A stretch of 64,000 nt of DNA from Actinostola sp. cb2023 (Eukaryota; Cnidaria; Anthozoa; Actiniaria; Actinostolidae). Both the position numbers and the translations under genes were made by a program. Below the pieces are notes generated by a model. That model was not told the DNA's origin. It did not search any database and saw only the letters and a program-made list of their open reading frames with translations. The DNA is taken from NCBI GenBank assembly GCA_033675265.1, contig JAUJYZ010001259.1:1-64000 (forward strand), read 5' to 3'. Below are positions 11,091-20,814 of this stretch, piece after piece (within the stretch, counting starts at the first letter, position 1; each line of letters starts with the position of its first letter).

Positions 11091-11515
11091 AGTTATCAGG
11101 TCCATGTAAAACATGCTCATGTTGCAGTTGTGAATGTGTGCATGTGATTTTGAGACAATGCATGCATGTCACTGGGAACTACATTCTAATATGTGCAATA
11201 GCCTACAATGTACTTCAAAATTTAAAGCATATCACTAATGTACTAACTCCTCATAATTGTAATTAAGCTGCTTGGCTACCATGGGCATCTATCATACAGT
11301 GCAGCCCGAAAAAGTCCTTAATTTGTAAAGCATATTGAAAAATATGAAATGTGCTATACATGTATATGAACTGACTGAAGGGATTTATATGCATCTATTT
11401 TTGGTGAAATGAATTTTGCAAGTACTCAAGTGATATGTTTTACACGTTTTTAGGCAGACCATACTTCGTTATCACCATAATTGTGATGTGGTGATCTTCA
11501 TGCGCAACAAGCATG

Positions 11516-11612
11516 GAAATGGTAGCACCCTAACATGGATGATTTATCTTCCAACATAAGATAAACTAGCACCTTCTGTGCCATAGGATGTTGGGGTGCT
11601 ACCATTTATCCT
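11516..11612. repeat. Imperfect hairpin
   Basis: GAAATGGTAGCACCCTAACAT at the left pairs with ATGTTGGGGTGCTACCATTT at the right. ATCTTCCAACATAAGAT appears both in the loop and again just outside at 11636-11652. Confidence 0.5.
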
Positions 11613-11639
11613 GCCAGAATCCGAAGAGGGAATGGATCT

Positions 11640-11839
11640 TCCAACATAAGATTTGAGGCAGACGGTGCGCCCTTTTACCCCATCCCTCCATCAGTGCTCC
11701 GTCTTACGGGTATTTAAAGCTGCACTGAGCTACACGGATTAGAGGGAAGTCGAAACAAGGATGTGAGGTCATGACGAATCCAACCTGATACCTCTCGCAT
11801 AGTAGGCCGCGCACTAACCAACTAAGCCATCCTTGCTCC
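11640..11839 (-). mobile_element. tRNA-derived SINE
   Basis: Read on the minus strand, the 5-prime end (11839 downward) begins GGAGCAAGGATGG. It contains a box A match TGGCTTAGTTGG (11818-11829) and, about 35 bp further in, a box B-like GGTTGGATTCG (11775-11785). These are the internal RNA polymerase III promoter elements of a tRNA head. A non-tRNA body with GTAGCTCAGTGCAG follows towards 11640. The tRNA part does not fold as a complete modern tRNA. The SINE sits between two decayed coding fragments. Confidence 0.65.
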
Positions 11840-11889
11840 TTATACATGCGACTCCGTTTGTAACAACCATTGAAATTATGATTTGCAAT

Positions 11890-11945
11890 TGTATTTTATC
11901 ACCCTGATGATGGACGTTTAGTCCGAAAGCTAGGTACAATAAATA
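11890..11945 (+). ncRNA. Second hammerhead-like motif
   Basis: CTGATGA (11904-11910), stem II GGAC-GTTTA-GTCC and GAAA (11925-11928), followed by GCTAGGTACAATAAATATAC. It is clearly homologous to the motif at 7541, including ACCCTGA before and GAAAGC after. Stem II is retained by paired substitution. It lies immediately upstream, on the plus strand, of the SINE start. Confidence 0.35.
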
Positions 11946-12029
11946 TACAAACAATGGGAGGTTGTTTTCACAGTTGGGGAAAATGGTGCCCCCTTTGGAA
12001 ATGATGACTCTGCCTATGTCTGATTAATA

Positions 12030-12500
12030 GGATTGTTGAACCTAAGCAGAGGGATACTCAGTATCAATGAAAACTTTCTGTTGTTTGGAGCAAATTGTAG
12101 TGATAATTGCATTCCAGTTCAGCGGTATATCAGCATTCTGTTCAATGACATTGGTTCAATCAAAAACAATGTTTTCACACTAAATCGATTCATGATGGCA
12201 AATCATTTAATTTTCTACTTGGGGAACTTCCAAATGATATGAGAATGGTGGCTTTTCTATCTGGAGAACTTAGTAACAGTGCTCAGACAATGAAAACAAC
12301 GTACAAGGGACATTTGGAAAATAAGAAATACACACATGGAAGCCTTGGAAGTACTCTCATCGATTGACATTTGTGGAAGCGGTGGAAAACCTAAAATCTA
12401 AATTAAAGAAACCCAGAAACTGGATGACTCCACCAAACGTCAAAGATCACGACTCGCATTGCTGAACAGAATGGAAGCAGGCAGAAGTTTGAACCATCAT
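12030..12500 (+). pseudogene. Decayed fragment of the repeated cnidarian element family
   Basis: Protein-like segments occur in changing frames: VQRYISILFNDIGSIKNNVF (about 12110-12170), LPNDMRMVAFLSGELSNSA (about 12230-12290) and DDSTKRQRSRLALLNRMEAG (about 12424-12483). The LPNDM...GELSNSA and TKR.SRL blocks match the family represented at 1-595, where they precede the AEPLH block. Several frameshifts and stops are present. Homology is from memory. Confidence 0.4.
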
Positions 12501-12620
12501 AGCTCATGGTTATCTTTTAAATTAAGTGATTGCAATATCTGATGGGTTTTCCATCTAGATCATCAATTGCAAAATACATTCACTGCTTTTTCATCAGTGT
12601 CTTTTTTTTATTTTCTCCAG

Positions 12621-12858
12621 TTGCTTCCAATATTACAAATCCACACCCTACTACTCTCACTGTTAATGAAACACGGCTGAGCTGATGTGTACTGCTACTG
12701 GTTGCCCAACAACATCAATTAACTGGACAATAAATGGTGAGGTGGTGGTAGGCACAGGGAGCTAAAAATAACAGCCAAACCAGAACCAATGCTACAGGTG
12801 TGTTGCCCGTATTGGGATACCTGATGCGAATACTGTAATGTTTCTCTAGTTGTACAAT
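12621..12858 (+). pseudogene. Decayed immunoglobulin-domain exon
   Basis: The exon is bounded by TTTTCTCCAG and a GTAAGT donor. It reads NPHPTTLTVNETRLS, then after a frame change CTATGCPTTSINWTINGEVV, and later TRTNATGV and IGIPDANTV. The Cys, the Trp about ten residues on and the N-x-S/T sites fit one Ig-like (I-set) domain. Entry phase 1 is usual for Ig exons. The frameshifts near 12677 and 12763 make it non-functional as it stands. Confidence 0.45.
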
Positions 12859-13159
12859 GTAAGTACACCTACATTTAGAAACTAAACTAGAAATTTATTC
12901 CATTTACTATTGTGTTTTGGAATAATATTTTTTTCGCTGGCCACCACATTATATGCTATGTTTTTATTATACTTTAGAAAATTCTTAAATTGTGATAAGG
13001 ATGGTGTCTTTCCTTTTTCTTTTTCATGTGACCTCTTGCCTCACTCCCATGTCCCTCGAAAATTTGAATTAAAATGGTATTTTATGTATGGAAAAAGTTA
13101 TGCCACACCTTCGTTTGTCTTTGTGACAGGTAAAATAATCTGTCCTCACACCTGAACAA

Positions 13160-13695
13160 CTAATGTCCATTAAGGAGATATTCGCTTCAATATGATTGAC
13201 CCTCCAGGTCACGTGACCTATTTTGTCAATTATCTCCTTGAAGTGCTCCTAATGCATGATTACACGCCTATTTGCAATTAATCCCTAGGTCTCAAAAAAC
13301 ATATTTTTCTATTTTTTACCCGTTTTAAATAAATTCCTGATTTTTTACCCAGGAATTTGCCATAACTTATTTAGACTTTTTCAAGAAGAGCTAATTTTTT
13401 GAAATGGTGAAAAAGTTATAAAATCATTTATAAAGACTGAAAATATTCTGTAAGTTTTCAAATGTCAATAATCCGCACAAGGGCGTTTTTGTATAATAAA
13501 TGAAGTCTTAGTAGACGTCATCAAATTTGCATATTGAGATTTCAAACCTCTATAACTCATAAACGCAAGGTTCAAATCACAAAATACTGAACCCACCAAC
13601 TATTCAGCTTGTATTGAATATATTTTTAAAACAATCTCACAGGGGTGATAGGCACTTTAATTATTAGTTTTCCGTTTAATTATTAGTTTTCCCCT
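13160..13695. other. Intergenic stretch with short inverted repeat
   Basis: TTAAGGAGATA (13172) and TATCTCCTTGAA (13231) form a small inverted pair around GGTCACGTGACC, a palindromic E-box. Otherwise no gene. Confidence 0.35.
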
Positions 13696-13699
13696 GAAA

Positions 13700-14008
13700 C
13701 TAGTCAGTAACCTTAAGAGGAAAAGAGAGGTTACTGCTCTGTGTAAATGTCTTACTACAATGCTTACACTTGTATGGTTTTTCTCCTGAATGGATGCGTT
13801 CATGGCTGCTACAATCACCGCTCTGCCTAAATGTCTTAGTCACCATCAATGGACTATACATAGACATACATCCATTACTACAGCCAATGTCATCAGTCTG
13901 TATTGCTATACTGTTATTCACCATCAATAGTTGCATCCATGCAATATTCCTAAAGACACAATAAACAAGAGAAACAAAGGTACAGCAAATGCTTGAAATA
14001 GTGCCCAT
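13700..14008 (-). pseudogene. C2H2 zinc-finger fragment, copy 1
   Basis: The minus-strand frame ends with [20 protein letters not shown] and then [14 protein letters not shown]. The TGEKP-type linker and CxxC identify a Kruppel-type finger array. The first finger has lost its Cys pair and the last finger lacks its His pair. It is a diverged copy of the fragment at 14813-15124; both are followed by the same CTAGTCAGTAACCTTAAG context. Confidence 0.6.
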
Positions 14009-14216
14009 CCAGCTTGGAAAAAATGCCCCTTCAAAATATCACCCACTGATGTGATGGACAACATTAATATTGAGTGCCCCAGCCCTCCACCCAAAAAGAG
14101 ATAATGAATGAATTTATGTATATTTTATTTTCTCTTGTTATGATTGTTTATTATTTGTGGCATGTGTGTAAAGTAGCTTTCATAGTAAGCACATTTGAAC
14201 ACGTTAAGAAAAGGTT

Positions 14217-14262
14217 ATTGTATTGTATTGTATTGTATTGTATTGTATTGTATTGTATTATC
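14217..14262. repeat. TATTG pentanucleotide microsatellite
   Basis: Eight to nine uninterrupted TATTG units. Because five is prime to three it reads through in every frame, which lengthens the neighbouring open frame artificially. Confidence 0.9.
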
Positions 14263-14277
14263 AGGCCTGACATAGCA

Positions 14278-14499
14278 ATGTCGGAAGTCGCCCAAGGAAT
14301 CGTTGATAACTTGGCCATAGTGAAAAACAGCACTATCTTTTCGGAAACTCTCCAAGAGCAACTGGACGACGACATTGCGCCACTGCGCAATGCGTTACAA
14401 CGACTGAACTTAAATGACAAAACAACACAACCTACAACAGAGGATATACATGAGTTGATGACGTTTGCGTTGTCGTGCGAGTATTGTATTGTAATGTAG
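14278..14499 (+). CDS. Small hypothetical ORF
   Basis: ATG at 14278 gives 73 residues starting MSEVAQGIVDNLAIVKN, acidic and Leu-rich (ETLQEQLDDDIAPLRNALQR), probably helical. There is no family match I can name. It directly follows the TATTG microsatellite and ends in a second short TATTG run. It could be an exon fragment duplicated together with the zinc-finger scraps. Confidence 0.3.
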   Translation: MSEVAQGIVDNLAIVKNSTIFSETLQEQLDDDIAPLRNALQRLNLNDKTTQPTTEDIHELMTFALSCEYCIVM

Positions 14500-14812
14500 A
14501 GAAGTTATGATTTCCTTAGTGTAAAAGTAAACACACTCAAATATTTATCTGTAAAGACATCATAGTTTATAGTTACAGCTACAAGCATCATCAAAACAAT
14601 TAAGTATTACCTTGGGTTATGTTTATTTGGGTTGTAAACTTAATACACACTTAATGATTGGTCCCGAGGGAAAGAGTAATAACAAAAGATTCGACATTAT
14701 ATAAGCTTTAAAATGATATATAATTATATATCATATAAACTAATTATAGTTTTATATAGAAAACTTTAAATGGCGCACTTAATTATTAGTTTTCCGTGAC
14801 GTACCCCTAAAA

Positions 14813-15124
14813 CTAGTCAGTAACCTTAAGAGGAAAAGAGAGGTTACTGCTCTGTCCAAATGTCTTACTACAATGCTTACACTTGTATGGTTTCTCTCCT
14901 GAATGGATGCGTTCATGCACTGTACAATTACCCCAGTATCTCAATGCTTTGTTACAGTGACTGCAGTGATGTTTCTTGGTAATTACTTCGGCAGGGCAGT
15001 CATCTTGACCACTTGGAACTTCAAATGTCTCATCAGGCAATAGATGGAAGACACTGTTTCGTGACCTCAAGATTATATTTTGATGGTTTGCATAATGCAT
15101 TTGTTTGATCTGTTCTATCTTCAT
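14813..15124 (-). pseudogene. C2H2 zinc-finger fragment, copy 2
   Basis: 103 codons from the ATG at 15124. One complete finger (HHCSHCNKALRYWGNC, then VHERIH; C-x2-C-x12-H-x3-H) is joined by SGEKPYK to a second finger that has CKHCSKTF but runs into [10 protein letters not shown] with no His pair. Such proteins bind DNA, but two fingers with one broken suggests a truncated 3-prime exon. It is better preserved than copy 1. Confidence 0.6.
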
Positions 15125-15597
15125 CGGTGCAGTTTATCTCTGCTTCAATTTCACTCTGTGTTCTCTATGCTCCAGGATGTACTGTCATTCTCATTAACAT
15201 CAACATCATCCATAAAAAAAACATTCACAAGGAGCTAAGCCCAGAGAAAAACATTGTCCATTATTTCACTAAATCAGATGTCAAAATAGTGTTATATCAT
15301 GATAAAGAAAGCCTGTCATGTTAAGAGATTACTGGATAAACAGAAGTAAATTACTGAAGATTAACTGAGATTAAAAAGAATATGACTGCTATGTTTCAGC
15401 AAGAGACCATAATACTAAGTAGTATTTATATAATCTCTTGGTTTCAGCCATTCCCTGCAGGTCACGATGATAATATCCCAATGAATCTATGCTCTTAAGA
15501 GTATTTGATTAACGAAAACGGCTAGAGACGAACATTAACTTTTTATGGCGGCTTTCTAAAAGTGCCTGCAACTTTGAATTCTTTAGCACTTGAAATA

Positions 15598-16115
15598 CAT
15601 TGTGATCTTGAAATGATTGATTCTTCAAGACTTTTTGAACAACAAATGTATATTTACTTGTTCCTGTGATATAGTTGTTTTGTTATTGCTGTTTTTAGTC
15701 TTCGGTCTGAACCTCTATTGCTGATTTGCCTTTGGAGCAATAATTCTCATCTGTTATTTTTTTCTCATACATTGTGATCTTGAAATGATGGAGTCTTCAA
15801 GACTTTTTGAACAACAAATGTATATTTACTTGTTCCTGTGATATAGTTGTTTTGTTATTGCTGTTTTTAGTCTTCGGTCTGAACCTCTATTGCTGATTTG
15901 CCTTTGGAGCAATAATTCTCATCTGTTATTTTTTTCTCGTACATTGTGATCTTGAAATGATTGATTCTTCAAGACTTTTTGAACAACAAATGTATATTTA
16001 CTTGTTCCTGTGATATAGTTGTTTTGTTATTGCTGTTTTTAGTCTTCGGTCTGAACCTCTATTGCTGATTTGCCTTTGGAGCAATAATTCTCATCTGTTA
16101 TTTTTTTCTCGTACT
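15598..16115. repeat. 172-bp tandem triplication
   Basis: Three copies of a 172-bp unit starting TGTGATCTTGAAATGAT (15601, 15773, 15945) and ending GCAATAATTCTCATCTGTTA. They differ by only a few substitutions (for example TTGATT versus TGGAGT), so the triplication is recent. No coding content. Confidence 0.9.
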
Positions 16116-16788
16116 TTGTATCGGCGATTTTCGGCTTTCCTTTCTTCTTTCAGTTGGTAGACTGTAGACTCTGTTCGCGTGAGGTGAGTTCTGTTCGCGT
16201 GAGGTGAGTTCATTTCGCACGGCGGATATAATTGCGGTTAGAAAGAACATGAGTGCTCGAGCGGCAATAAACCGCAACATTATTATCAACGAAGCATTAG
16301 TGTCACGCGATATGGTTATTTTTTAATTTATTTCAACATCCCGTAACATCCGCCAAAAGCTCCAAAAACGAGCGCTTTGGAACAGTTTGACTTTCGATTT
16401 TCGCTTTGGGTTGACACTCTAATTTTATTTTAACCAAGCACAAACTATTAAAAACAAAGTAAATTGTCTACCTAAAGCTATTTTAGCGTTGTACAAAGCC
16501 ATTTTCCTGCTTTTTGTTTCAAATTTGAGGTAATTCCGGGGAAAACATCAGCAACAATAGTAAATGTACAGATCTAGCCCATGTTGACAGTTTTCAAATC
16601 AAATTCTCACTTTGGGTTAGCACTCTAATTTCACTTTTACCGGTCAAAAACCATCACAAATAACTTGAACTCTTTGCTAAAGCAGTTTTAGCCTTGTACA
16701 AAACGTATTTTCCAGCCTATTGGTTTTTGGCGCTCAATACTCGCGTTCGTAAAAAATATTCTCTTAATATATAGTCTCTTGATTCAGG

Positions 16789-16995
16789 ATGTGCATTTCT
16801 ATTATTCGTTCTCAATCGTGCTCAACTCACTGCAGCATTTGTAAGAGAAAGTTCACCAATAACCGATCCCTTGGTAGGCATACTTCGAAAAGCCATGGCA
16901 AAGTTTCAAACTCGTGCATCTTCTTTGATGCGAGTGCAAATCAGATTTCCTTACCAGTGCCAAGAAAAATATGTAAACAATCATACAATAATTAA
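16789..16995 (+). pseudogene. Single C2H2 finger ORF, exon-like
   Basis: 68 codons from an ATG just after a CAG. Residues 13-36 read CSICKRKFTNNRSLGR, then HTSKSH, a C-x2-C-x12-H-x4-H finger. The remainder is not recognised. It could be an exon of a gene now lost. Protein-like frames continue at 17128-17460 without clear family. Confidence 0.35.
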
Positions 16996-17477
16996 CCGAA
17001 TGAGTAAATGGTGTTCACTACCCAAAAGTAGGAGGTATGTAGCTTTAACGCTGACTTTTTAAATAGATAGAAGGAAGAATTAACTCAGAAAAAAACTCAT
17101 CTATAATATCATTCTGTAGGTCGATGAGTGAAAATCGTTATTCTTCAAGCTCCAGAAGCGTATTTCAACCACATCATTTGGAAAATAGGTTCGCCTCCAG
17201 TTTATAACTTCCGAAACTGTCAACACCTGAAGCAATCAATCATGAAAAAGCAAGTAGTTTGCATCGCCTACAGAATTTATGACGAGGATGTTTTTACTGA
17301 CCTCCTAAATGAACAAACGGAAGTGGTCATCAATATTAATGCCACTTATGATACTGATCACCGCTTAGTCGAGTGCGACCCTTATGAAAAGATGACCCTC
17401 TTGTTGCTCTTGAAGCAGCACGACACTGTGCACGACACTGTGCACAACAGCCCTGTTTACGAAAGGCCACTGGTGGA

Positions 17478-17798
17478 TTTTCGTTTTTGGTTTTGGTTTT
17501 CGGGATTTGGTTGTTATTTTTGCTTTTGTTTTCGGTTTTTTGCTTTTCATTTTTCGCTTATTGCTCTTCAGTTTTTGTTTTTGATTTTGTTTTGCGCTTT
17601 TTGCTTTTCATTTTTCGCTTTTTGCTTTTCGTTTTGCTTTTGCTTTTTGTTTTCCTTTTTTTGTTGTCGTTTTTTTTTGCTTTTCATTTTTCGTTTTCGT
17701 TTTTGTTTTTCGTATTTTGCCTTTCGTTTTGGTTTTCTTTTTTCTTTTTGGTTTTGTTTTCCCTTTTCGTTTTGCTTTTGTTTTTAGTTTTCGGTTTT

Positions 17799-17836
<38 letters not shown>

Positions 17837-17970
17837 TGCTTTTCAATTTTTTTGTTTATTAATTTTTTGAAAACAAAAACAAAGAAGCAAAACCAAAACC
17901 AAAAAGACGAAACCAAAAACCAAAAAGACAAAACCAAAAACCAAAAAGACAAAACCAAAAACCAAAACCA
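17478..17970. repeat. T-rich (TTTTC/TTTTGG) block facing an A-rich (AAAACC) block
   Basis: About 375 bases built of T runs separated by single C or G (TTTTGCTTTTCG...), ending in a 28-T run near 17803-17830. Then comes about 95 bases of AAAACCAAAAAGAC-type sequence that is complementary to the first part. The halves could fold together. Open frames here are Phe- or Lys-rich artefacts. Confidence 0.8.
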
Positions 17971-18004
17971 TGAGTGGCCCTCCTGGGCCGGTCTATGGTG
18001 CCTT

Positions 18005-18600
18005 GCGAGCCACGTGATGAACAAACATGGCGGACGGCTTTGTGTTGTGAAGTCAAGTTCAAACGTTTGCCCCGAAAAGGTATGTATTTATCTTGACCCA
18101 CTTGTGGGGACATTAATCTAGTTACACATCAGAGTTGTGGGGACACCCAAAAGTTGTGGGGACATTTGGACGTCCCCACTTATCAATCTAGCCTAAAATG
18201 CTAGATTCGGCTAGAAATTCATTTTCCACCCTCTCCCCCAGATGTCCCCACAAGTCACATTTGTGTTAATAAGACAGAACAATGTCCCCACAAATCATTT
18301 CTGGTGTGTAAGTCATTTTTGCTCCAAAAGCTAATCTACCCACATGAGAATGTTTAGTATCAACACTAGTTTCTGATGCAAGCTTTAAAATCTTTTTCGA
18401 GTCTTTTTCATGAGTTTACACACGTGCATTTCAATTTTAGTATACACAACTTGTGGGGACAATTCAATTTTTTATCAAAATATTTAATAGTGTTTTTTTT
18501 ATGCCAAAGAGAAAAATATCATCAGGACATGCACAAACAATTGCAATTACAGAATATTTTATTGTTTCTATTTGATATTTTACAAGTAAAGTTTAATTAA
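18005..18600. repeat. Scattered TGTGGGGACA motifs, precursor of the 20.8-kb satellite
   Basis: TGTGGGGACA or its complement TGTCCCCACA occurs repeatedly between 18105 and 18460. The same decamer is the anchor of the 69-bp satellite from 20815. At 18020 an ATGGCGGAC start opens a frame of only seven codons, so no gene is called. Confidence 0.5.
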
Positions 18601-19104
18601 TAATGCTAATAAATACAGCATGAAGCTCAAAACTGTGACCACTGTTAATTTATTTGCATACTTTCTGAGAATTATCTAATGCTGATTGGATGATTGCTCA
18701 CCAGAAAGATTGCATATAAATTATAGATGGTCATACTTTTGGGCTTTGCGCTGTAACATGATTTTCTTTGCCTGAGGTCAACACCTGGAGAAGAAGGTAG
18801 TTATCAGATCTTACAATCAAAGGATGTCCACAAGAGTTTCTCATCAAATCACAGGTAGCCCAAGCTGATAAGAGACAACTTGATTTTACTCAATAAACAC
18901 TAATAAAAATGACAAATTTAGTCATGAAACTTTGTCAGAGTGATTTTACCAAATCTATTCCCTCCTTGTCATGTCTGCAACACATAGCTTTTTGTCAATG
19001 CAGTCAAGTTGATCACCAAAGGCGAGGTGAATATCGGTGAATAATAACCGAGACGAAGTCGAGGTTATTATCACTGATATTCGCTGAGCCTGAGGTGACT
19101 AATT

Positions 19105-19310
19105 GTTTTAGTAGAATTACACAGGTGATTATTTGAAAAAAATAAAAAAAAATAAGCATTTTAAAGAAAATACATTTTTATTTCATATTTCAAAAGCTGG
19201 CAGCCATTTATTCAAAATGCTGTAGCTAACTATCGAGAAATAGTCCGAAGTCCTCGACCAATCAGCGCGCTTGATTTTCTATAATCACCTGTATAATTCT
19301 ACTAATAAAC
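19105..19310. mobile_element. MITE with about 28-bp inverted ends
   Basis: Left end TTAGTAGAATTACACAGGTG and right end CACCTGTATAATTCTACTAA are inverted with one mismatch block. Inside is a CCAAT box (ACCAATCAG at 19257). Immediately upstream, 19020-19100 holds a smaller hairpin with GAGGTTATTATCAC. Confidence 0.6.
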
Positions 19311-19777
19311 TGTTAGAAACTCTACGTGTCTCCAAGATACCAAAGAAATTGAAAAGACAAGTCGATAAAGACTAAAAAGTTGTGTTTGAATCTGGATTCC
19401 ATGCGCCACTGCGAGCAGTCCCTCGTCTTTCCTGAGTCTGGAGTGAAAAGTAGGGACTGCTCGCAGTCAGTCTAGTTTTTGATCCTACCGTAAAGTTCCA
19501 AAAGTAGCGATCCCCCGAAAATGACAGTAAAAAATGATGCTTGCTAACAAATCCCGAAAGTAGCGACCCCCCTCTATAGAGCAACGATTAGATTAGATAA
19601 CGAACAGTACTAGTAAACAGCACGTAAAGAGCCAGAACATTTACCGCTACACATAAACAAATGTAACAAAAGCAATAGTCAGAATAATATAATTCGCTCT
19701 ACCGAACACGATGCCGTTGAAGGTACACGGTATGGCTCCTAAAAGATAACGATGTTAGCACTCCGAAAGTAGTGACC

Positions 19778-19799
19778 CCCCCCCCCCCCCCCCTCCCCC
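19778..19799. repeat. Poly-C run
   Basis: About 18 consecutive C, interrupted once by T. G-rich runs follow at 19901-19922. Both are prone to polymerase and assembly error and could form quadruplexes. Confidence 0.8.
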
Positions 19800-19939
19800 G
19801 AAAGTAACAGTTACCTAAGGTTGCTAAATCCGAAAGTAACGACCTCGCTACTATAAGAAAAAAGTATCAAATATGTGTTTACTCAGGCTGTCCTGATTCC
19901 GGGGGGGGGCGGGGGGGGGGGGTATATAGGGACGTGCCG

Positions 19940-20690
19940 CTGGACAGGGTATGGTTTTTAGCCTCTTTGTCCTGAGTAGGATATATATAATTTTATGAGA
20001 GTCTGTCCTAAACAGGGTATGGTAATGCACGATCCGAGATTTGCCTGTCGTTAGCACTCATCAATCAACATAAACGCATTGAAATTGTTGTAAAAGAAGA
20101 CTACATGTGTATGTTGTCCTTTGTCCTAAACAGGGCCTTAAAATAGAGGGTGTTGTCCTAGACAGGGTAGGTATGTTAGATTTTTTTGTCCTAAACAGGG
20201 CTATACCCAAACATGGATCATTAGTACCCTCCCCGGGATGTGATTGCAGAGTATGTAGGCTTAGCTGGCACAAATTTTCATCAAATTTAATTTTAATTGC
20301 AAAAATCCAGAATTGAAAGAAACAACAACTCAGCAGTTATAAGGGGTTATATACTTGACCCATATTTGGGTATAGGGGTGCTGCTGAGGAGGATTTAAAA
20401 ACCTGACCCTGTTTAGGACAAACAAATCTAAAATACCTACCCTGTCTAGGACAACACCCTCTATTTTAAGACCCTGTTTAGGACAAAGGACAAAATACAC
20501 ACAGTCTTCTTTCACACAATTTCAACGCGTTCTATGTTGATTCATGATCTGCTAAAGACAGGCAAATCTTGGATCTCAGATATATGGCTAAATACTGGAT
20601 AAAACCATATTTAACGATGACAATCGTGCATTAACCATACCCTGTTCAGGACAGAGAGGCCTTTGACTGGAGCAGGAGTACATTCCACAA
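19940..20690. mobile_element. Foldback element with repeated TGTCCTAAACAGGGTA motif
   Basis: The halves 19940-20310 and 20320-20690 are inverted copies. Each holds GTCCTAAACAGGG motifs and matching blocks such as GATTTGCCTGTC and AAAATAGAGGGTGTTGTCC. Arms are imperfect but matching over about 300 bases. The same short open frame is read from both arms on opposite strands, an echo of the inversion. Repeated subterminal motifs look like transposase-binding sites. Confidence 0.7.
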
Positions 20691-20814
20691 CATTTCTTCG
20701 TATTTTTCATCTGGCTGGGAATTTAGCTTTCATTCATAATAGAAGGATGGCTCTCTGTAGAGGTCAGATCACTCTTGACTTCTAAAACCTGCTGAAATAA
20801 AAATAAAAAAATAT

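Noticed and set aside
11767..11839. A functional tRNA gene on the minus strand
   Set aside because: Box A and a degenerate box B are there, but box B departs from consensus and the sequence continues into a SINE body without terminator or acceptor stem.
18020..18043. Gene start at ATGGCGGACGG
   Set aside because: Good start context but a stop after seven codons; the same words recur in intronic elements (53300, 42067, 3759).
17128..18121. Phe-rich and Lys-rich ORFs on both strands
   Set aside because: They are translations of the T-rich/A-rich low-complexity block.
20107..20515. Matching short ORFs on + and - strands containing KIEGVVLDRVG
   Set aside because: They are the two arms of one inverted repeat; too short and tied to the repeated GTCCTAAACAGGG motif.
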